Notes under the pieces: model-generated
Told to the model about the DNA's origin: nothing
What the model saw: the letters and a program-made list of their open reading frames with translations, nothing else
Database searches by the model: none
DNA from: Ignavibacteriota bacterium
Lineage (GTDB): Bacteria; Bacteroidota; Ignavibacteria; Tepidaquicellales; Tepidaquicellaceae
Length of the DNA stretch: 15,825 nucleotides
Direction of reading: 5' to 3'
NCBI GenBank assembly: GCA_003135995.1
Contig: PNBM01000133.1
Coordinates: 533-16,357, forward strand
In this document: positions 13,957 to 15,825 of the stretch, in pieces
Position numbering within the stretch: the first letter of the stretch is position 1
Layout of the letters: each line of letters begins with the position of its first letter
Translations under genes and position numbers: made by a program

Positions 13957-15825
13957 CTAAAATAAATTTTTACAAAATATTATTACTTTACGTTTTGGTA
14001 ACTGGTCACTTCCCGCTTTCGGAAGCTGGTCAATCACTTCTCCGCTTCCGTTTATCTCAACAACGAATCCTTCCGTTATCAGTTTATTAATTGCTTTTCT
14101 TAAACTTAAATTCTGAACGTTTGGAACTTTGATATGATTTATTTCTTCTGTTTTTACCGATTTCACCGTAAGCTTAATTAACATATTTTCATCGCTGTTT
14201 ATTTTAGCGTCGGGCGATGGAAATTGCGAAACTACAATTGTTTTAACTCCCTTTATCTGCTCTGTATTTTTAGTATATTCACCTTCGATTTCATATTTAA
14301 TATTTTTTTCTTTAAGAATATCTATTGCATCGTTCAGCTTTAAATCGAGTAAATTCGGAATTAATTTATATTGATTTTTTACTTCTTTAATGTCCTTTAT
14401 AGTATTATTCGTCTTATATGAATTCACGTTCATGAAATCCGGATTGTAATTATTCGAAATCCCGTAGTAACTTATAACCCGTGTCGCAATTTTCTGAAAA
14501 ATAGGAGCCGCAACTTTTCCGCCGTAATATTCACCTGATTTTGGATTATCTACAATAACGCAAATTAATATCACAGGGTCTTCCGCAGGAAAATAGCCAA
14601 CAAACGAAGAGTTGTGCGCCCCGCTTGAATATTCACCATTGACAAGCCTTTGCGCCGTTCCTGTTTTACCGGCAATGCTGAATCCCGCAATTTTTGCATC
14701 AACGCCCGTCCCTCTTTCAACTACTCCCATAAAAAGTTTTGTCATTCTTTTAGCTGTCTGTTCTGATACAACCTGCCTGACCGACGAAGGAGAATTTTCA
14801 AATACAATATTACCGTTAGGTGAAATTTCTCTTTTTATAATGTATGGTCTCATCAGCATTCCGTTATTTGCAATAGCATCATAAGCCATTGCAAGTTGCA
14901 AAGCATTTATTGAAACCTGGTAACCCATTGCCATGTATTCAAGCGACCCGTTCGTAAAATCGACAGGACGTTTTAATAATCCTTTGTTTTCTCCCCGAAG
15001 CTCTATTCCTGTGTAAATCCCGATTCCAAAATCTCTCGCGTATTTATAAAATCTTTCCTGCCCTAATTTTTGTGAAAGTTTCGCGGCACCGATATTACTC
15101 GAATATTCTATCACCTGCTGAAAAGTAAGACTCGATGCAGGATGTGTATCCATTATTAGATTTCCGTTAAATGAATAAGAGCCGTTCTCAGTGTTAATCA
15201 CCGAATTTTCACTTTCGATTCCCTCTTCAAGACATCCGGAAGCTGCAATTATTTTAAATGTTGAACCCGGTTCGAAAATATCTGAGATGACAGAATTTTT
15301 CATTCCGACTGTATCTTCTGTTTTTATATTGTTCGGGTCAAATGTCGGATAAGAAGACATTGCAATGATTTCGCCTGTCTTAACGGAAATGATAATTACT
15401 TTACCTTTATCTGCATTGAAATGTTTTACGTTGTCTGCAAGTTCCTGCTCTGCGAACGCCTGAACCTCTTTATCTATCGTTAATATGATGTTATCACCGG
15501 GCTCAGGCTCTTTTTGTATGAAACTTAAATCCGGTCTCTTGTTTCCCCTGCCGTCTTTCTGCATAATCATATATCCGTCTTTTCCGGATAGTTCCTTATT
15601 CATCGTTAACTCAATACCGGAGACACCATTATTCTCGAGGTCTGTGAATCCTATTATCTGTGAAGCTAAAGGACCGAAATTATATTTCCTCGCCGGTTCT
15701 TTCAAAATGTTTAACCCGTCAATTTTTACAGTATCGAATCCTTTCAAATCGGTTATATCAATTTTTCTTTCGAGAAAAACTGATGGATTATTTTTATCAT
15801 TCAGTAAATCGAGATAAGGTTTTTT
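13957..15825 (-). CDS. ftsI: Septal transpeptidase FtsI/PBP3 with two PASTA domains, 5' partial
   Basis: Class B penicillin-binding protein that cross-links septal peptidoglycan in the periplasm with FtsW. The frame stays open to the window edge, giving 622 residues without the N-terminal membrane anchor. Visible are part of the dimerisation domain (EPARKYNFG, ASQIIGF) and the transpeptidase domain with the SxxK motif STFK (window residues 188-191), SSN (242-244) and KTG (387-389). Two C-terminal PASTA-like domains follow, about 487-556 (KLIPNLLDLKLNDAIDIL) and 563-620 (IKVPNVQNLSLRKAINKL). PASTA repeats are typical of PBP2x/SpoVD-type proteins and also occur in FtsI of this superphylum. It is the first gene of the cluster visible here; ftsL and the mraZ/mraW end would be expected upstream. 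Confidence 0.96.
   Translation of the reverse strand, partial: KKPYLDLLNDKNNPSVFLERKIDITDLKGFDTVKIDGLNILKEPARKYNFGPLASQIIGFTDLENNGVSGIELTMNKELSGKDGYMIMQKDGRGNKRPDLSFIQKEPEPGDNIILTIDKEVQAFAEQELADNVKHFNADKGKVIIISVKTGEIIAMSSYPTFDPNNIKTEDTVGMKNSVISDIFEPGSTFKIIAASGCLEEGIESENSVINTENGSYSFNGNLIMDTHPASSLTFQQVIEYSSNIGAAKLSQKLGQERFYKYARDFGIGIYTGIELRGENKGLLKRPVDFTNGSLEYMAMGYQVSINALQLAMAYDAIANNGMLMRPYIIKREISPNGNIVFENSPSSVRQVVSEQTAKRMTKLFMGVVERGTGVDAKIAGFSIAGKTGTAQRLVNGEYSSGAHNSSFVGYFPAEDPVILICVIVDNPKSGEYYGGKVAAPIFQKIATRVISYYGISNNYNPDFMNVNSYKTNNTIKDIKEVKNQYKLIPNLLDLKLNDAIDILKEKNIKYEIEGEYTKNTEQIKGVKTIVVSQFPSPDAKINSDENMLIKLTVKSVKTEEINHIKVPNVQNLSLRKAINKLITEGFVVEINGSGEVIDQLPKAGSDQLPKRKVIIFCKNLF

Noticed and set aside
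13957..15747. ftsI starting at 15747 (TTG)
   Set aside because: The frame is open beyond it to the window edge with FtsI-like sequence, and this start would remove the membrane anchor; the TTG is an internal leucine and the gene is simply cut by the window.

Overview
The window is almost entirely one division and cell wall (dcw) cluster, read from right to left on the minus strand, with a non-coding, repeat-rich stretch at the left end. In transcription order the genes are ftsI (5' end outside the window), murE, murF, mraY, murD, ftsW, murG, a small uncharacterised membrane protein with a PH-like domain, murC, ftsQ, ftsA and ftsZ. All are co-directional and tightly packed. There are ATGA overlaps at murD/ftsW and murC/ftsQ, an 8-nt overlap between the PH-like gene and murC, and a murE stop codon that abuts the murF start. 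Only ftsQ-ftsA (48 nt) and ftsA-ftsZ (69 nt) have gaps longer than about 15 nt. The layout is that of one long operon.

The organism is most likely a low-GC member of the Bacteroidota/Ignavibacteriota/Chlorobi group. The reasons are: the partial gene at the left edge ends in a type IX secretion (T9SS/Por) C-terminal sorting signal, a system confined to that superphylum; the DNA is AT-rich; most genes lack a clear Shine-Dalgarno; and murF lies between murE and mraY, which by recollection fits the Ignavibacteria/Chlorobi side better than typical Bacteroidetes. MurE carries the DNPR motif, so the peptidoglycan should contain meso-diaminopimelate. Assignment below superphylum is inference.

The genes cover the cytoplasmic precursor pathway from UDP-MurNAc onward: MurC adds L-Ala, MurD D-Glu, MurE meso-DAP and MurF D-Ala-D-Ala. 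MraY and MurG carry out the two lipid steps (lipid I, then lipid II). FtsW (polymerase) and FtsI (transpeptidase with two PASTA domains) form the septal synthase, and FtsQ, FtsA and FtsZ provide the scaffold. murB and ddl, which often sit between murC and ftsQ, are absent there.

Positions 112-1086, between the convergent ends of the T9SS-cargo gene and ftsZ, contain no recognisable gene but at least four kinds of repeat: five copies of a small hairpin repeat in two opposing groups (127-363); a degenerate copy of a common GTCATTCCCGC-type palindrome (420-447); two direct copies of a two-hairpin element whose stems differ by compensated changes (588-656 and 769-836); and a nested inverted-repeat element (about 900-1019) flanked by a 16-bp imperfect direct repeat. 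The points most worth a second look are these repeats, the PH-like membrane protein inside the dcw cluster, a second C-terminal-peptide-like motif in the FtsZ linker, and non-consensus residues in MurE. Otherwise this is an ordinary dcw cluster, and I do not see a clear new multi-gene system in it.
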